Shown: positions 1-14,042, numbered from the stretch's first letter. The stretch is DNA of 64,000 bases from Panulirus ornatus (GCF_036320965.1 NC_092287.1:4694297-4758296); one strand, 5' to 3'. The notes: generated by a model not told the origin, from the letters alone. Program-made: numbers and translations.

Positions 1-140
1 GGACAGCACGGGGAGCGAGGCAGACGACACGCCATCACCACACACCAGACCGAACCTCACATACAACATTCACACATCCGCCACCCTATCATCTACATGT
101 GCTGTGCATGCTCACCTTTTAACATGACCACCACGTAGAC

Positions 141-190
141 GACTACTACTACTACTACTACGATTACTACTACAACTACAACTACTACGA
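141..190. repeat. (ACT)n imperfect trinucleotide tract
   Basis: ACTACTACTACTACT with interruptions CGATT and ACA. Confidence 0.85.
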
Positions 191-541
191 CGATGGAGTA
201 CGACAACGACCACTAGGCCGTCGTAGTGAGACTGTCTCCTCGTTACTCCTGTACCTTACATACCAGTGCAGACCTCCAGCACAGACGAACAATGGTGGTG
301 AGTGGAAGAGCATGGCAAGAGATGTTTCCCTCTCCCTCCTGGAAGAAAAATGACAAGATCCAGGGATGTTCTCCTCCTGGAAAGAAAAAAAAACATTCAT
401 CCGTCATATTTCTTCAGATTACCTGAGTGTCAACATACTCACCCTTATCCTCCCCACCACGCCAACTCACGTCTCCCCTCCGGCACTACTGTTATCTGTC
501 CCGACCACTGTTTACCTCCACCCCGTCACACCTGATGTCCT

Positions 542-542
<1 letters not shown>

Positions 543-621
<79 letters not shown>
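543..621. repeat. (TC)n microsatellite
   Basis: Uninterrupted CT dinucleotides. Two long Leu-Ser frames over it are artefacts. Confidence 0.97.
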
Positions 622-624
<3 letters not shown>

Positions 625-1238
625 CATGTTCCCGGTCTACAGTTCGGACTCTGCTCTGTAAGGTGGATGCGTACGGCGGAACCTTCGCTCTCTGTGGTAC
701 GGATCTATTCTTCTACAAGACCGAGTTTAAGTCTAATGACTCCAGTCCTGTACTCACTCTCTTCACCTCGAGTGCCCACACCATATTGTCCACGTCGTCA
801 GCAATCATCTCTCAAGTACTCAAAAATGGTTGTTCTTTTCCCATATTTCCAATTCTTCAAACGGCCCTCTTAACTTCTCCCTAGACCCAGGCATCACCCA
901 TGTTTACCTCCACATCTTAACCCTGGTAACACATCACTCCACTTGTCTGGGGGTGTTCTGTCTACACATCACTGATGCGCTGCCTGACACCATAGTTACA
1001 CATCCTCACCATAAACAAGTGTTTTCTTCCTGGTCATGTATCTCACCACAACATCCCCTTTTTTTTATAATGGGGATCCTGCATGCTCAGGGCTGCGCTA
1101 CAATCAGCAGCGGGGAGATGAGGGACCGTTTTGGGGAGTGAAAGTATCCTCGACGAGATGTTTCTCTCGTCCTCCAACGCCAACAGCACATCACCCAATT
1201 TAACTGTCCACTCGCAAATGTAACCTCAAGAATACATA
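622..1238. other. Nothing recognised
   Basis: C/T-rich sequence with short chance reading frames. No splice-bounded exon, RNA gene or repeat is evident. Confidence 0.4.
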
Positions 1239-1402
1239 GTCCGACAATATAGATATCTAAATATTAAGACTATTCTCTAACTAACATATACGGAGTCCGA
1301 CAATATAGTTATGTAAATATTAAGACTTATCTAACTAACATATACGGAGTCCGACAGTATAGATTTCTAAATATTAAGACTATTATCTAACTAACATACA
1401 TG
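1239..1402. repeat. ~55-bp tandem repeat, 3 units
   Basis: GTCCGACARTATAG (R = A or G) begins units at 1239, 1295 and 1349, each followed by TAAATATTAAGAC and CTAACTAACATAYA (Y = C or T). AT-rich and non-coding. Confidence 0.85.
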
Positions 1403-1943
1403 TAACATGTAAAAAAAAAAAAGCAGCTCCTGTGATTACACAATTTTCTTGAGACTAATATGATGGTTCTGGGGGTCGGGGCTGATGATAACCTTACCGT
1501 GGCATTTCCTCAGACCTGACGCATATTAAATCCTAAATCCAACAAAAACGTTCTCTGGACGCCACCCGGATTAACTTATGGACCTGATTAATCCCGTAAT
1601 TACACAAGGGATTAAATATAAGCTTAAGTACAGCTTTTCTCCCAAAACATTTCCTGGTATTTCAAATGTTTTTTTTTCTTCCAAGCTTCAAGATCCTCCT
1701 AGGGATTACGACCTCCCTTGTTTACCCCCGTAATACCCTGGGGATTTACGTGTACATCATTATATATAAGGGATTAATATCATCTTTATCTTGAACACCA
1801 GGTGGCGAGATCGTACCCTGAGTCCTGTTACAACTATGTTATGACTGCACAACACCAGATGAAGTTCACCAAGGGGAGTGATATCTACTCTATATACGTA
1901 CTTTCTCATACCACTGAAACTGTGATGCATAATGATACATAAC

Positions 1944-2124
<181 letters not shown>

Positions 2125-2178
2125 TGCTATTATATAGCACACTCCTTAATGAAGAACAAAGAATACTTGCAAAACTTA

Positions 2179-2181
<3 letters not shown>

Positions 2182-2258
<77 letters not shown>
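2182..2258. repeat. (GA)n microsatellite
   Basis: Perfect GA run about 60 bp after the AAT tract. Confidence 0.97.
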
Positions 2259-2260
<2 letters not shown>

Positions 2261-2909
2261 CGATATTTTGCCCTAAGGTAAAACTATCGAGTGAGAGGGA
2301 GTGAGGGAGGGAACCATTCATCTCACACACTTCATCAACGTTATCCCAGCACCCAGGCCGGAGAGCCGCACCCCTGATGGTTATAAACTGGCCGGTTCAA
2401 TTTGCACCACCACTATTATGCCGGCACGTCCCTCAAACTGTCGGCTAAATTAAGATTTACACATCAAACCCGGCAAATGTTTCCCACACAACACATCTCG
2501 TGTTCAGTCCTTGCTCTCCCAGCGAACGCACAGCCTCCCTGGCTTCCAACATGGGCCACACTACACTTGCGCAGGTAATCTGTTATTACGTTGTATGCGA
2601 AATGAAATCGATGTTACTATACCAATGATGCAGTATACTTTACCTTACACCCTCCTGCCCCAGCTCTCTCTTCCATGGGGTCCATCCCCCACGCAGCGCC
2701 CAGGAAGTTAACCACGTCCTTTTTAACTGATTTCCTTAATGACGAATATTTTTCATTCTATTTTCTATCTGATGCATTTATCATCGTTATCATTACTATC
2801 TTTTTATAAATACTTGTTTTCTCTATTCTAATAACCATATCTTACGTTACTGGCGCACACACATACGTGCGTACTGTCGTCTGCGATGAGTCCACCAGGA
2901 AACGGCAGA

Positions 2910-3521
2910 GATGATGAAGTAACCCAGTTCATTACCTCCCCTGGAGATGATGAAGTAACCCAGTTCATTACCTCCCCTGGAGATGATGAAGTAACCCAGT
3001 TCATTACCTCCCCTGGAGATGATGAAGTAACCCAGTTCATTACCTCTCCTGGAGATGATGAAGTAACCCAGTTCATTACCTCTCCTGGAGATGATGAAGT
3101 AACCCAGTTCATTACCTCTCCTGGAGATGATGAAGTAACCCAGTTCATTACCTCTCCTGGAGATGATGAAGTAACCCAGTTCATTACCTCTCCTGGAGAT
3201 GATGAAGTAACCCAGTTCATTACCTCTCCTGGAGATGATGAAGTAACCCAGTTCATTACCTCTCCTGGAGATGATGAAGTAACCCAGTTCATTACCTCCC
3301 CTGGAGATGATGAAGTAACCCAGTTCATTACCTCTCCTGGAGATGATGAAGTAACCCAGTTCATTACCTCTCCTGGAGATGATGAAGTAACCCAGTTCAT
3401 TACCTCTCCTGGAGATGATGAAGTAACCCAGTTCATTACCTCTCCTGGAGATGATGAAGTAACCCAGTTCATTACCTCTCCTGGAGATGATGAAGTAACC
3501 CAGTTCATTACCTCTCCTGGA
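2910..3521. repeat. 36-bp minisatellite, 17 units
   Basis: Seventeen gap-free 36-bp units beginning GATGATGAAGTAACCCAG, followed by a partial unit. The only variable position is C/T in CCTCCCCTGG versus CCTCTCCTGG. The unit length is a multiple of three and lacks stops in three frames, so three long overlapping reading frames exist (12-residue units DDEVTQFITSPG on the plus strand, MNWVTSSSPGEV on the minus). In the plus frame the C/T change is silent (Ser). I see no splice signals or homology that would make it a gene. Confidence 0.93.
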
Positions 3522-3678
3522 GATGATCAACTTGGGAAGACTTGTGATCATGATGGTTTCCTGAAGTGGATTGGCAGCCGGCCACTGGCTGACGGCACAG
3601 TCGTTTCTCCAGTCATCTGTCAACCGCCACATCGCCCATAAAGACATCCACAAATATGATCACAAAAAATCTGTTACC

Positions 3679-3680
<2 letters not shown>

Positions 3681-3758
<78 letters not shown>
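3681..3758. repeat. (TA)n microsatellite
   Basis: Perfect AT run of 39 units. Confidence 0.97.
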
Positions 3759-3760
<2 letters not shown>

Positions 3761-3829
3761 CTCTTACGTAGTAAAACTAAAATGTATCATACAACCTTCC
3801 CAAAAATACGTCTGGAAAAATGTTCTTAC

Positions 3830-3832
<3 letters not shown>

Positions 3833-3879
<47 letters not shown>
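3833..3879. repeat. (GA)n microsatellite
   Basis: Perfect GA run about 75 bp after a TA run. Confidence 0.97.
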
Positions 3880-3884
<5 letters not shown>

Positions 3885-4182
3885 CCACGAGGGGAGTGCA
3901 CCTAGAAACAAGGGCTTGGGTCGCAGGGCTCCACGCACGTCTTGCTTGATAAATGATGCTGTGTTTCTCAGAGCACCACGTCCATGAAATACCTGCCAGT
4001 CCCGCCATCAAGTGGAGACCATTCCAACCGTGTTGTCATGTTCTCTCTGATATGTTTCTGTATTTGTTCCATGCATGTCTCTATCTATCCTGACACAGGA
4101 TAGTTTATGCCATCTCTTTAAGCTGGGGGTCGAGTATATTCCTCTCCTGCTATGTTCAAGGTATATCCCATGGTATTCTGAC

Positions 4183-4240
4183 TGATATAATAAGCCTTGT
4201 TTCCTCCTTGATATAATAAGCCTTGATTCCTCCTTGATAA
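4183..4240. repeat. ~27-bp direct duplication
   Basis: GATATAATAAGCCTTG followed by TTCCTCCTT occurs twice in direct succession. Confidence 0.8.
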
Positions 4241-4984
4241 GCGGCTTACACGTAGTTCCATAAGACCTTCATTTATCCCTTCCGTTTATCGCTACGCGTC
4301 ATGACAACATGGTCAATCTCTCTTCACCCTCACGTTCTCCCAGCCTCTCGTGGCGGTGTGTGCCTTCCATCCACCCCTCCCCCTCGACCTTCCGCAAGAG
4401 GCGCTTCTGAGATCTTTCTGACTCATACATTTCCATCTGTCTGGTTTTGGTTGGGCGGGCATAGGACACAATAGTACTCAATTTTGCTTCACTGATCATT
4501 ACCAGCAAATTTCCCCCTCACCCGCGGTCAATGGTCTCTTCATCGTCCCACTCATTTACGTAGCGCGATGGTGCTATCTCGTAATGGTCTCTGAACTCTT
4601 AATTCCTCGTTTGTGATGACCCACTATGATGATCTCTGACGTCTGTCTCACATCCTGTCTCTATTTCCCGTCGCATCGTTACCTTCACATCCTGTCTGCA
4701 AGGTACTGTTAAGAGGTCTATGATTCTCTTGTTCATCGTCATTATATTCTCCCAGGCTCACTTCTACCCTCGTGCTGGTAAGCAAATTTTGATTTTCCTT
4801 ACCATATCATCCGGTCATTTTGCTTCCTCATCAGCAGAGCAAAGGACCAGACTTTCCTGCACTTCTCTGGCCATGTCTAACATCACTATCATCCAAAGAA
4901 GTGAGGTCAACACGGTAGTCTTGTGGTGTCTCAGACAGAACACCTTCATCAGACATGGCTCAGTTTGATGCTACTTTGGACCAA

Positions 4985-5050
4985 ATGCCGCGACCAGGAT
5001 CCGAACCCGTGCGAGCTCGACCGCGGGCGGCGCTCACCTCTACCCCACCA
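4985..5050 (-). repeat. tRNA-derived SINE head
   Basis: On the minus strand an A-box-like block (complement of 5031-5050, TGGTGGGGTAGAGGTGAGCG) is followed about 24 bp later by a near-consensus B box, GGTTCGGATCC (complement of 4997-5007). This is the internal RNA polymerase III promoter layout of tRNA-derived SINEs. No full cloverleaf can be drawn, so it is not called as a tRNA gene. Its 5' end runs directly into the 29-bp minisatellite. Confidence 0.5.
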
Positions 5051-5418
5051 GTACCAGCGCTCCCCTCAGCTCTTCTTCAGTACCAGTGTTCCCCTCAGCT
5101 CTACCCCAGTACCAGCGTTCCCCTCAACTCCTCTCCAGTACCAGCGTTCCCCTCAGTTCTACCCCAGTACCAGCGCTCCCCTCAACTCCTCTCCAGTACC
5201 AGCGTTCCCCTCAGTTCTACCCCAGTACCAGCGCTCCCCTCAGCTCTTCTCCAGTACCAGCGTTCCCCTCAACTCTTCTTCAGTACCAGCGCTCCCCTCA
5301 GCTCTACCCCAGTACCAGCGCTCCCCTCAGCTCTTCTCCAGTACCAGCGTTCCCCTCAGCTCTTCTCCAGTACCAGCGTTCCCCTCAGCTCTTCTCCAGT
5401 ACCAGCGTTCCCCTCAGC
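5050..5418. repeat. 29-bp minisatellite, about 13 units
   Basis: AGTACC recurs every 29 bp from 5050 to 5398 (13 times) in a unit AGTACCAGCGTTCCCCTCAG plus CTCTTCTCC with T/C variants. Because 29 is not a multiple of three, the reading frame rotates through QYQRSPQL, VPAFPSAL and STSVPLSS peptides; all three plus frames stay open. Treated as non-coding. Confidence 0.92.
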
Positions 5419-6054
5419 ACTCCAATCCTCCCGCCTGGCAGCGTGAGGAAACTGTGCCACAATTGGCTGGTGGTGGAGAGGGCGACTGGTGAAGCGTGGA
5501 GCCTGGGAAGTGAGGTCTGGTGTTCCCGTGTTGACCCACCTGTCAAGCTGGACACCTTCAACTGGCTCTCAAAGGTCCACTTTTACCGTCAGCTTACTGA
5601 CGCTTCTTTAATGTAACTCTCGCTACGTGCAATTACATTGATTGTACCTGATAACATTTACTCCTATGTAAAGTGCATACATCTAGGTGTATCAAGGGTG
5701 CGTGTGAGACAAATGTACATTACACCTCAGACTTTTCTATAACCGTTTCATCATAAACTGCCTTCAGCTTATCAAGTGGACAATGTAATCTCACGTTTCG
5801 ACCGGAGTTTACCATTAAGGTAATCTTTGCTAGATGGCCATACCCACGTATGCCACGGTAACCAAATACACATTACACCCACGAACAACGATGACCTCTT
5901 AAGTACTGGCTGCTAACCGTCCACGCGAAAGATAACGATAACTGATAACACAGATAACATATCATCTGTCTACCCAGCCTTATCTCGCTGTAGTTTGATT
6001 ACCAATAACGCTCATCTGACATTAATTACATCTAAATAAACGGATTTACTTCAC

Positions 6055-6059
<5 letters not shown>

Positions 6060-6119
<60 letters not shown>
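6060..6119. repeat. (TA)n microsatellite
   Basis: Perfect AT run. Confidence 0.97.
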
Positions 6120-6122
<3 letters not shown>

Positions 6123-6289
6123 TGAGGAGGTTGCATCATCGTCAGTTGACTATTAAGACAAAATACTCCACCCCGGCCAAAGAAAAAAAAAATCAAATGA
6201 GTCTATCCTGTACCTGCTCCTGAGTGTGGCGCATCCCTGGAGATGTAGGATCTACCTGGATTTTTCCTTTCTTTTTCTAAAGGGGTCCT

Positions 6290-6295
<6 letters not shown>

Positions 6296-6368
<73 letters not shown>
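6296..6368. repeat. (GA)n microsatellite
   Basis: Perfect GA run. Confidence 0.97.
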
Positions 6369-6370
<2 letters not shown>

Positions 6371-6589
6371 CTTATTTGTCCTACAATGAGATATGCTTTG
6401 GGGCAGGATTTTGGGAGAATAGAGAATAATTGTATTTTGTATACTACCCCCAATTAAGCCTTTGCCTGGAGCTTCGGAAAAGCCAATGTGGCTGTTTTGT
6501 TATGTATTTATCTCCGTCGTGTCACGTCATCACGCCAGCAAATTTCCTTGTGAACGTTAAACTCTGTCAGGACAAAGTCCCCATAATTT

Positions 6590-6860
6590 TCGATGAACGA
6601 TAATCCTCCAAAGTTTAGACGATATTAGATAATCGTCCATATGAAGATGGCGATGGGCGATAATCCTCAGAAGTTTTAAAAACACTAAACAATCTTTAGA
6701 ATGAAGTTACTGAGGCACCACCACAACCCTCCCAAAGTTTTTAAAATACCTACTGATCCTTAAAATGAAGTTGATGACGTAAGACAATCCCCCCCTTAAA
6801 AGTTTTACAATATTCGAGATCTTCAAAAGAATGTCTGCTGATGCACGATAATCTCCAAAA
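6590..6860. repeat. Degenerate ~60-65-bp tandem repeat, about 5 units
   Basis: ACGATAATCCTCCAAAGTTT-like blocks recur near 6595, 6656, 6718, 6781 and 6845, with AAAATGAAGTT between some of them. Considerable divergence. Confidence 0.65.
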
Positions 6861-7155
6861 AAAAAAAAAAAAGTTTCAACCCTTGAAGTCGCGCGCGCGC
6901 GAGCGCCCCCCACAAACATTTTCGGCTGCTGACCATTTTCTCACTCCTGAAGTCTCGAGAACCCAACACCAAGACTCCGGGAAACAAAAACAACTGTGGA
7001 ACTTAAAGAGTTTTGGCTCGGCTACCACGTCTTTATTTCTTCATTTTGTCTTCTCTAAAGAGCAGCTGACGCGACATGAGCAAAAATACACCCTAACTGA
7101 ACAAGAACCAATGGCTTACCCTCAATATCTGGGACACACTAGAGAGTTGCTGTCC

Positions 7156-7160
<5 letters not shown>

Positions 7161-7195
<35 letters not shown>
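7161..7195. repeat. (AC)n microsatellite
   Basis: Perfect AC run followed by AGTGTGG. Confidence 0.95.
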
Positions 7196-7197
<2 letters not shown>

Positions 7198-7378
7198 GTG
7201 GACGAAACGAGATAAGACACACAGAGGTAAAGTAAAGAGGGAAATAAACTGAGGCAGCTGTCTGTATGGACTGGCCGGTGAGCAGGAGAGCGCCAGGCGG
7301 GCCAGTAAGTGGAAATCAAGATGGGTATAAGGCCTCGTCCAACGAAGCTCTACAGCAGCCAGCTCTTAAAGAAGAAAT

Positions 7379-7401
7379 GTGTGTGTGTGTGTGTGTGTGT
7401 G
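7379..7401. repeat. (GT)n microsatellite
   Basis: Perfect GT run of 11-12 units, about 180 bp after the AC run and in the opposite sense. Confidence 0.95.
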
Positions 7402-8606
<1,205 letters not shown>

Positions 8607-8810
8607 CGATCAAATATGTAAACATAAAAGCAACATGTTTGGGCAGAATATTTCCACGTTTCTGGTTTAATAGGTTCTGTCATAAAACGACAAGTCTGGC
8701 TAGAAATATGTTCAAAATCCGTGATTGGGAGTGAGTTACGGGTACCGAACACCGACAATATTTCACCACTAATTACCCACTTACCGGCAGTGTGCCGCTG
8801 GATACACAAA

Positions 8811-8832
8811 TATATATATATATATATATATA
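8811..8832. repeat. (TA)n microsatellite
   Basis: Short perfect TA run, 11 units. Confidence 0.9.
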
Positions 8833-9202
8833 CATATCATAAAATTTATGATATGGGTTTGTATGATTACTGTTTGAATACTACTGGGAAGGAGTTTACA
8901 TATGTTGCCCCGTTTCCCTACCATGTCCTAACCTTAAATATAAACATACATACGGTCAATCATGGAACACTGGAACCCCTTTAATGGGGACCCCCTAGGC
9001 TGCGTTTCAAGCGGGAGCTGGGTACGGTGAGCGCCTCTAAGCCAGTAAGATCCTCGACAACTTTGTGTTCTCGCTCTCTATAACCTACTGGCACGGAGGG
9101 TGTGAATGTGAGTCCTGGGCATCGCCTCAACACTGCTAGGTCAGGAGGGTCGTGCTTCCGCGGGAGGTTGCTGTCTACAACCTACTGTCTGACTCGCAGC
9201 AC

Positions 9203-9568
9203 CAACACTGTCACCACCAGCACTGGAGAGGTCAGTATATACCTTCATACAACCGTCTGGCAGCAACACTGTCACCTCCAGCACTGGAGAGGTCAGTATA
9301 TACCTTCATACAACCGTCTGGCAGCAACACTGTCACCTCCAGCACTGGGGAGGGCAGTATACACCTTCATTCAACCGTCTGGCAGCAACACTGTCACCTC
9401 CAGCACTGGGGAGGTCAGTATATACCTTCATACAACCGTCTGGCAGCAACACTGTCACCTCCAGCACTGGGGAGGGCAGTATACACCTTCATTCAACCGT
9501 CTGGCAGCAACACTGTCACCTCCAGCACTGGGGAGGTCAGTATATACCTTCATACAACCGTATTCCAG
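9203..9568. repeat. 61-bp minisatellite, 6 units, with alternating subtypes
   Basis: CAACACTGTCACC recurs at 9203, 9264, 9325, 9386, 9447 and 9508. Two subtypes exist: one with GGTCAGTATATACC and CATACAACC, the other with GGGCAGTATACACC and CATTCAACC. Units 3-4 and 5-6 repeat the pair in the same order, a 122-bp dimer. The long reading frames here come from the array. Confidence 0.92.
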
Positions 9569-10249
9569 CAACACTCGCTGCGAGTGCTGCAGTAATTCAT
9601 CTCAAGATCCGCGAGTGACATTGTCCTCGGTCGTGCCCTGGAGAGCTCTACGCCAGAATTATAATTCCTCCTTCTTTTGTCTTTCAGAGAAGCGTCTTAA
9701 TTTTCCCGGGTAAGCTTTTCATATTACATTTACTGGAGGACTTGAAAGAAATAGAGTTTCTTGTGATTCCTTAGTAACATTACATCACACACCGTCTCGA
9801 CATCATAATGCTCTTTACTGTAGTGGAGATTAAACAATATAATTTTCACCTGGTCCTCCACAAACAATGTGACAGCTTCGGTGTCATGAAAGATACGTTT
9901 ACACCCATGTATGCTATCCAGGGGCAGGTTTCTCAATGACTCACATAATATCCGTGTCAGTCAGTAGCCACAAGACCCATTGTAACTTCCTCAGCTGGTA
10001 GCCACGGGGTTCCCAAGCATTGTTGAGCATTTCCAGCCGCTCCGATTTCCTGGAACAGGCGGCTGGAAGAGGTACACTCTCCCGTGCATTTCTCACCATA
10101 ACAAGAATACAGTTAAACGAGTCTTCTACTCTTGACGACCGTGGTGATGACTAGCCCTCACCCTGGAAACCATATGCTACACTTCCATAGGTCGTCTAAA
10201 CATCCCATCGATACTTCTGTCTGGCAACACATACCCTGACACCGTTCTA

Positions 10250-10620
10250 ATCAGACAACCATTCATAACTACATACGTAAGACTATCTACCCTACTCAAT
10301 CATACCAATCTACCCGTCATACTTAAATATACCAAGCTACCTTCATAGATAAACATAAATCGACAAGCCAACTTTTAAATACACCAGACTACTTTTCGTA
10401 ACTAAGTACATCAGAATGCTGTATCTACCTAAATAAACCAGGTGATTTTCCGTACCTCAATATACCTGGCTACACTCAGATACACCAGGTATCCTTTCTT
10501 ACCCAAATGCATCACATTACCTTACCTTGCACATTCTACCAGGCTGTCTTTCCTACCTACATACGCCACGCTACCTTCCCTGCCTTCGTGGGAGGCTACC
10601 TTTCCTACACCACAGTCTCC
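10250..10620. repeat. Degenerate ~30-36-bp tandem repeat
   Basis: Roughly ten poorly conserved units of the kind TACCTAAATACACCAGGCTA and CCTTTC. Low G content on this strand. No coding function seen. Confidence 0.5.
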
Positions 10621-10839
10621 ATCATAATGGCCCACCCTGATTAACACAGGCTTTCATACTAAGAGGTTCTTAATTAAGCTGCTTTACATCCTCAAAGAAT
10701 GCGCGTGCATTCCATTTAAGTCTCCCAAATTAAGCTGCAATTAGACCAAAGGAATACGCCACACAGCTCATCATATCCTCCTTAATATAATTTCTTAAGG
10801 CTAGCTTTCTATTTGCAATGAAGACTAAATCATTATTGT

Positions 10840-11110
10840 GACCTGTAAACCACCAAAGCAGCTTGTAAACCATACCTGAAGCATGATACATTTTCAGTGC
10901 AGCCTGTAAACCACTAGTGTAGGTTGTCATCCATAAACTAAAGCATAATGAATTACCTCTGTAAACCACCAAATAAAGTTTGTTTACCATATCTGAGGCA
11001 GGATGAATAACCAAATTAGCCGGCAAACCAACACAGAAGCCTACAAACTTGCAAAGAAGAACTTAAAGCCAAATACTTCAGTTTGTACGCCATAACTAAT
11101 GCCTGTCAAC
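10840..11110. repeat. Degenerate ~35-bp repeat rich in TGTAAACCA
   Basis: TGTAAACCAC / TGTAAACCAT or close variants recur about every 30-40 bp with AAGCATGATA or similar between them. Weakly conserved. Confidence 0.5.
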
Positions 11111-11308
11111 CACGTATGAAAAGCTCGTGCGAGTGTACCTGCTTCTTATGAAAGACCTCTGGGCGTCTTCCTCGACTAAGCTCTTCACAACACCGGTTCT
11201 GAGAGCGTTTTCCTTTCTGCATTGTTTGCTGTGGAATTTTCTTTTCAACGTAAGAAACAAGAGTCACGTACTGGGAGCCTCTGACTTTTTAAAAATGCAT
11301 ATAAACGT

Positions 11309-11310
<2 letters not shown>

Positions 11311-11349
<39 letters not shown>

Positions 11350-11366
11350 TGTGTGTGTGTGTGTCT

Positions 11367-11398
<32 letters not shown>
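11311..11398. repeat. (GT)n microsatellite
   Basis: GT run with single interruptions (GTAT, CTGG). Confidence 0.97.
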
Positions 11399-11403
<5 letters not shown>

Positions 11404-11611
11404 TCATTTTCCTGTTTCCTCAGCATGCCAGAAGGTCGTCAGCGTCGTGCGTGTCCTGGGAAGTTTGGCTACCAGCTCTTCCTGAAATGCATGACGACAA
11501 GGGTATATATCAAATCATCATAAAACACCTACAGAAGGTTTGTCAAGGATGAACCACCGGTGTTTATATGATGATGGTTGTAATGACCCAGGCAGCCCAC
11601 TGGCCTGAAGC

Positions 11612-11806
11612 CCAAATAACCAACGGACCAACCAACCAAAGAACCAACCAACCAGAGGACCAACCAACCAACGGATTAACCAACCAACCAAAGGACCAAC
11701 AAACCAAAGGACCAACCAACCAAAGGACCAACCAAACAAAGGACCAACCAACCAAAGGACCAATCAATCAACCAACGGACCAACCAACCAACGGACCAGT
11801 TCGTCT
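11612..11806. repeat. ACCAACC/AAAGGACC low-complexity tandem repeat
   Basis: Irregular alternation of ACCAACCAACC with AAAGGACC or ACGGACC in 8-20-bp steps. The hydrophobic Gly-Trp-Leu-Val reading frames on the minus strand are artefacts of it. Confidence 0.85.
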
Positions 11807-11809
11807 ATG

Positions 11810-14041
11810 ATCTCCCCAAGTCCTGAATCTGCAGGTCGCGCCTGAGTGGAAGGGATCCAGGAGACCCTGAGTTCTACTGTCCTCATAATGAAGGCTTCAT
11901 CTCAGAGCAGAAGTGATTTAAGAACTCACAGAAATCAGCTCGTCGGATTCGTCCGGGAGAGTACCGCAGACTTCATCAGGCAGTACCAGTGTGGGTGCTG
12001 AACTAGCCTAAACTATTCCATCCTTTTCCACTGATAGGCAGACCTGTCCCAGATTCTGAGGTGGTGCGGACAGGTACAAAGCCTCTTAAACATGAGACTC
12101 TAGAGGTAATAAAAGACAGGAAATCATGTACAGGTTCTGGACGACACAGAGGACGAGGTGGTTGGGTCACTCAATCACCCAAGATCAGCTGGAGGACTTC
12201 AGAATAAGTGGTACTGGTTTCCAGGTTTACATCAATGATGCATCACCAACCGTTCGTTCATCAAGAACCAAACAAAGAATATTTCAATATTAGCAAAACT
12301 GCCATAAAAGACTTTATGATAAGCGGATATGTTTACAAGGAACGAGACTCGATTAAAATGGGAAATATAACACACCAATATCAAGGTGAGAAGAAGCCAT
12401 TTCCATAGCTGCAGGTGTGAACTCCACCAAAGCTTACTTGATAGTGTCCTTAATATGTGCTCAAAAACCCTGCTTGTGAGGTAAACGTATTTAACTTAGT
12501 TCTTAATACAGACGACGCACTGATCGATCTTGTTGAGGTCGAGGAAAAGTTTGCCCTCGATGATCACCGACAGATGTACTTTTGCGGCAGCCCCCACACA
12601 GCTCGTCATGATGGTCAACAAGACGTGGAATAAAAAGAATCTTTGGTAAAGAAAAACAATCTTATCTTTTTACTGCTTCTGACAGGATCAACCGAGATGA
12701 CACCGTCCCAGCAGAACGACATGGGCATAGCTTGTGTCTGATGTCTCGCCGTCACAAGCAGTCTCGAACGGGCCAAATGGTCTGCTGTGGTGGGTTTCCC
12801 TCCGTCGGTGTGTATATACACTTATGTATGGAAGCAAATCTCAGGTATTAATAGGGAGACTTTATATCTGCATTAGTGTCACTGCTGTAAGACCAGATAT
12901 ACGGTATGTACGGTGCATCTCAGCGGTCTCCACATACCACCATATATATATACGGGAGGGATCACCACCTCTCTCTCTCTCTCCCCCACTCCTCGGAAAT
13001 TCCTACATCAGTCACGTCCCTCACAGTCTCTGTGTAAATTCTACAAATTCTAAGATACCGCCTCCTGGCGATGGGTAAATCCTCATTTAGCCCAGGCTGT
13101 TAGAGTAACTCACGGCCCATTAAATGGGGCTCTGGGAACCCATCTCCCCTCCCCTCCTCACCCCCACCCACTCCCCACAGGGAGGATATTATCGGCCAAC
13201 GGGGAGGACGGATCTGACGGTGGAAGCCGCCTCTCTCGACAGCTCCGTCGTAAACTGAGATTTCTAGATCGATTGAGACGAAGGCAAGTTAAATTTCGTT
13301 ATGTCTTAAGTGTACGGGACAACGTGTCTGTATTCATGACTCCAGGGGTGAGTGATTGCTTCTGTGGCATTTGTAAAGCGCCAGAACCTGATGGTCGTCC
13401 CTGAGAAGGTGCCTTAAACTAAATCAAAATCAAAACCCTTAAACTCTTTTTAAGTTCTATCTGCAGGTGTTCAATCCTCCAAAAAGTAATGCTGTTAATG
13501 CTAGAATTAAATATCAGTTGATTTAGAGAGTTATACTTTGCTCTATTTCTCATGAAATTAGAAAAATAATCTACTGTACAAGTGTTACAGTACAGGAAGT
13601 ACCCTACTCAGACATCTTTACTATGTACTCCTACACCAAACCCCAGACCTTCACCTAACAAAGCCACATTTTAATAACATTCTGAAAGGAAAACTTTGCG
13701 AAGTGTTCTCCAGCCCTGATAAAATGTGGCTCACAAGGCAACACATGAGAAACTCCTTTTTTGTGCAAGACCTTTTCACACAGCGGTCTAAATATGCGAC
13801 CTGCTCACAATAACCTTCCATTACGTTCAAGCGAATATTATACAAATATACACAGATCTTCTGAAGACTTTATTAACGCGATTAAAATAACCATCTGCAA
13901 AACCCACTCACACACAACAATATATTGCAAACAAGTCGTTATACTATAAAAGACCATCAGGGGTTTTAAACTCTCGTAAACCCGCCCTGTGTCGTTAAAC
14001 GGCTAAGTTAAACGACCATTAAACTGGCACTGAATAGGTGT

Positions 14042-14042
<1 letters not shown>
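11810..14042. other. Nothing recognised
   Basis: Mixed-composition sequence. There is a short TC run near 12970 and a C-rich patch near 13140-13180. No gene, RNA gene or array could be supported. Confidence 0.4.

Noticed and set aside
2886..3641. Long overlapping open frames on both strands
   Set aside because: They are produced by a 36-bp array lacking stops; no splice sites, homology or balanced composition support a gene.
4955..5616. Three overlapping Pro/Ser/Gln-rich frames that look like a repetitive secreted protein
   Set aside because: The 29-bp unit rotates the frame every copy, so all three frames give the same peptides in turn; typical of a minisatellite.
11518..11767. Hydrophobic Trp/Leu/Val frame resembling a membrane protein
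   Set aside because: It is the complement of ACCAACC/AAAGGACC low-complexity repeats.
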